A DNA stretch of 7,872 bases from SAR324 cluster bacterium (GTDB lineage: Bacteria > SAR324 > NAC60-12), in assembly GCA_028822475.1 (NCBI GenBank), contig JAPKDT010000095.1:1-7872 (forward strand). The letters run 5' to 3'. Each line of letters opens with the position of its first letter. Position 1 is the stretch's first letter. Under the pieces are notes generated by a model. The model was not told where the DNA came from and ran no database searches. It saw only the letters and a list, made by a program, of their open reading frames with translations. The position numbers were made by a program, and so were the translations under genes. This document shows positions 6,883-7,872 of the stretch, in pieces.

Positions 6883-7872
6883 ATGAACGTACCTTTAACA
6901 AAAACAATTGACCCGACAACCACCCGGCCGCTCAGTTTAGAACACATTCTAAAAGTAGTATCCGCTGATATTGAGTCGCTTGAGTCAAAAATATTAGGCG
7001 ATGTAAAGACCGATATTCCTTTGCTCAATAATGTTGCCGATCATATTCTGAGTTCCGGAGGAAAAAGGCTGCGTCCCGCACTTGTACTTTTAGGTGCAGA
7101 AATGTTTGCTGGTGTGGATGAACGGGTCATGGAGGCCGCACAGGTAATCGAGTATCTACACACTGCAACTCTTCTGCATGATGATGTGGTTGACGGAGCG
7201 GAGACACGCAGGGCCAAGCAGACGGCTTGCAAAGTTTGGGGTAATGAAGCCAGTGTACTTTCTGGAGATTATTTGCTGTCCATGGCATTTCACCGACTCA
7301 CAAAATTGCGTAATCTGGAAGTCCTGGAACTGATGTCAGAAACAACAACAAAGATGGCACGGGGTGAGTTATTACAGTTGACACGTTCTTTTGAGACTGC
7401 AAACGAGGAAGAATATCTTGAAATCATCATCAACAAAACAGCCTGTCTTTTTGCAACTGCAATCAAAACTGGTGCGTTACTGGCTGGTGCCTCAGGTGAA
7501 TCCGCAAACCAGTTGTATGATTACGGAATGGCACTTGGAATATCCTTTCAGATTGTGGATGATGCTCTTGATTATGCAGATGGAAATAAAACCGGAAAAC
7601 CTGTTGGTGGGGATTTACAGGAACGTAAAATAACTCTTCCTTTAAGTCATTTACTAGGTAAAGCAAATGTTGCCGACAGAAAACGTCTTGATTCGATTCT
7701 CTCCCTGCAGGAAATTGCAAAGCCGCAGATTGAGGAGGTGATCGAGTTGATGCAGTGCTATGGTTCTATCAGTTATACTTTAGATGTTTCCAGAAAACAT
7801 TCTGCCTCGGCAAAACAGAGTATAGCAAATTTTCCTGAAACAAAGCTCACAAAATCCCTGAAAGATATTGCG
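6883..7872 (+). CDS. ispB: Long-chain polyprenyl diphosphate synthase, IspB-like (3' end outside window)
   Basis: The reading frame is open from 6883 to the window edge (330 residues without a stop). It aligns along its length with E. coli octaprenyl diphosphate synthase (323 residues), so probably only a few C-terminal residues are missing. These all-trans synthases extend farnesyl diphosphate with isopentenyl diphosphate to make the side chain of ubiquinone or menaquinone. Visible motifs are GGKRLRP (Lys61, Arg64), the first Asp-rich motif HDDVVD (Asp100, 101, 104) followed by RR at 109-110, the KTA motif, and the second Asp-rich motif DDALD (Asp226, 227, 230), then GKPVGGDL. The fifth residue before the first Asp-rich motif is Ala, not aromatic, which is typical of long-chain products. 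Exact chain length cannot be read. The start is uncertain: an in-frame ATG at 6859 would add eight residues (MPDHVSAL) and overlap the carboxylase gene by eight bases. Neither start has a Shine-Dalgarno site. The gene is probably cotranscribed with the carboxylase. Confidence 0.92.
   Translation, partial: MNVPLTKTIDPTTTRPLSLEHILKVVSADIESLESKILGDVKTDIPLLNNVADHILSSGGKRLRPALVLLGAEMFAGVDERVMEAAQVIEYLHTATLLHDDVVDGAETRRAKQTACKVWGNEASVLSGDYLLSMAFHRLTKLRNLEVLELMSETTTKMARGELLQLTRSFETANEEEYLEIIINKTACLFATAIKTGALLAGASGESANQLYDYGMALGISFQIVDDALDYADGNKTGKPVGGDLQERKITLPLSHLLGKANVADRKRLDSILSLQEIAKPQIEEVIELMQCYGSISYTLDVSRKHSASAKQSIANFPETKLTKSLKDIA

Noticed and set aside
7391..7720. Overlapping open frames on both strands (7391-7633 + and 7463-7720 -)
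   Set aside because: Both lie inside the conserved prenyl synthase frame, which carries the real catalytic motifs here.

Overview
The window is a gene-dense stretch of bacterial chromosome, roughly 40% GC by eye. All four genes that I can support lie on the + strand with almost no space between them. A Gram-negative envelope is suggested by a lipoprotein with a clear lipobox (Thr at +2) and by an IspB-type prenyl synthase next to fatty-acid genes. The lineage cannot be fixed from sequence alone. A delta-proteobacterium-like or SAR324-like organism is a guess. I see no RNA genes, mobile elements, CRISPR arrays or convincing terminators.

Layout: (1) positions 1-333 hold the C-terminal 110 residues of a protein that looks extracytoplasmic and fibronectin-III-like. 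(2) 337-2244 encode a 635-residue lipoprotein built almost entirely of TPR repeats. It starts in the same reading frame, one codon after the stop of gene 1. (3) 2283-6866 encode a 1527-residue polypeptide carrying every catalytic part of acetyl-CoA carboxylase (ACC), in the order AccA-like, long helical linker, AccD-like, biotin carboxylase, biotin carrier. (4) 6883-7872 encode nearly all of a long-chain polyprenyl diphosphate synthase (IspB-like), which runs off the window.

The most notable item is gene 3. Bacterial ACC is normally four separate polypeptides, and the well-known single-chain carboxylases place biotin carboxylase at the N-terminus. Here the carboxyltransferase halves come first, with the alpha half before the beta half. 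They are separated by about 390 residues that resemble no domain I recognise. The AccD zinc ribbon is absent, and the biotin carboxylase has several changes at normally conserved positions. Functionally, gene 3 would make malonyl-CoA for fatty acids and gene 4 the isoprenoid tail of a respiratory quinone, so the 3' half supplies membrane lipid precursors. The two 5' genes look like cell-envelope proteins. None of the internal gene starts has a convincing Shine-Dalgarno sequence. With the tight spacing, this suggests translational coupling or SD-independent initiation.
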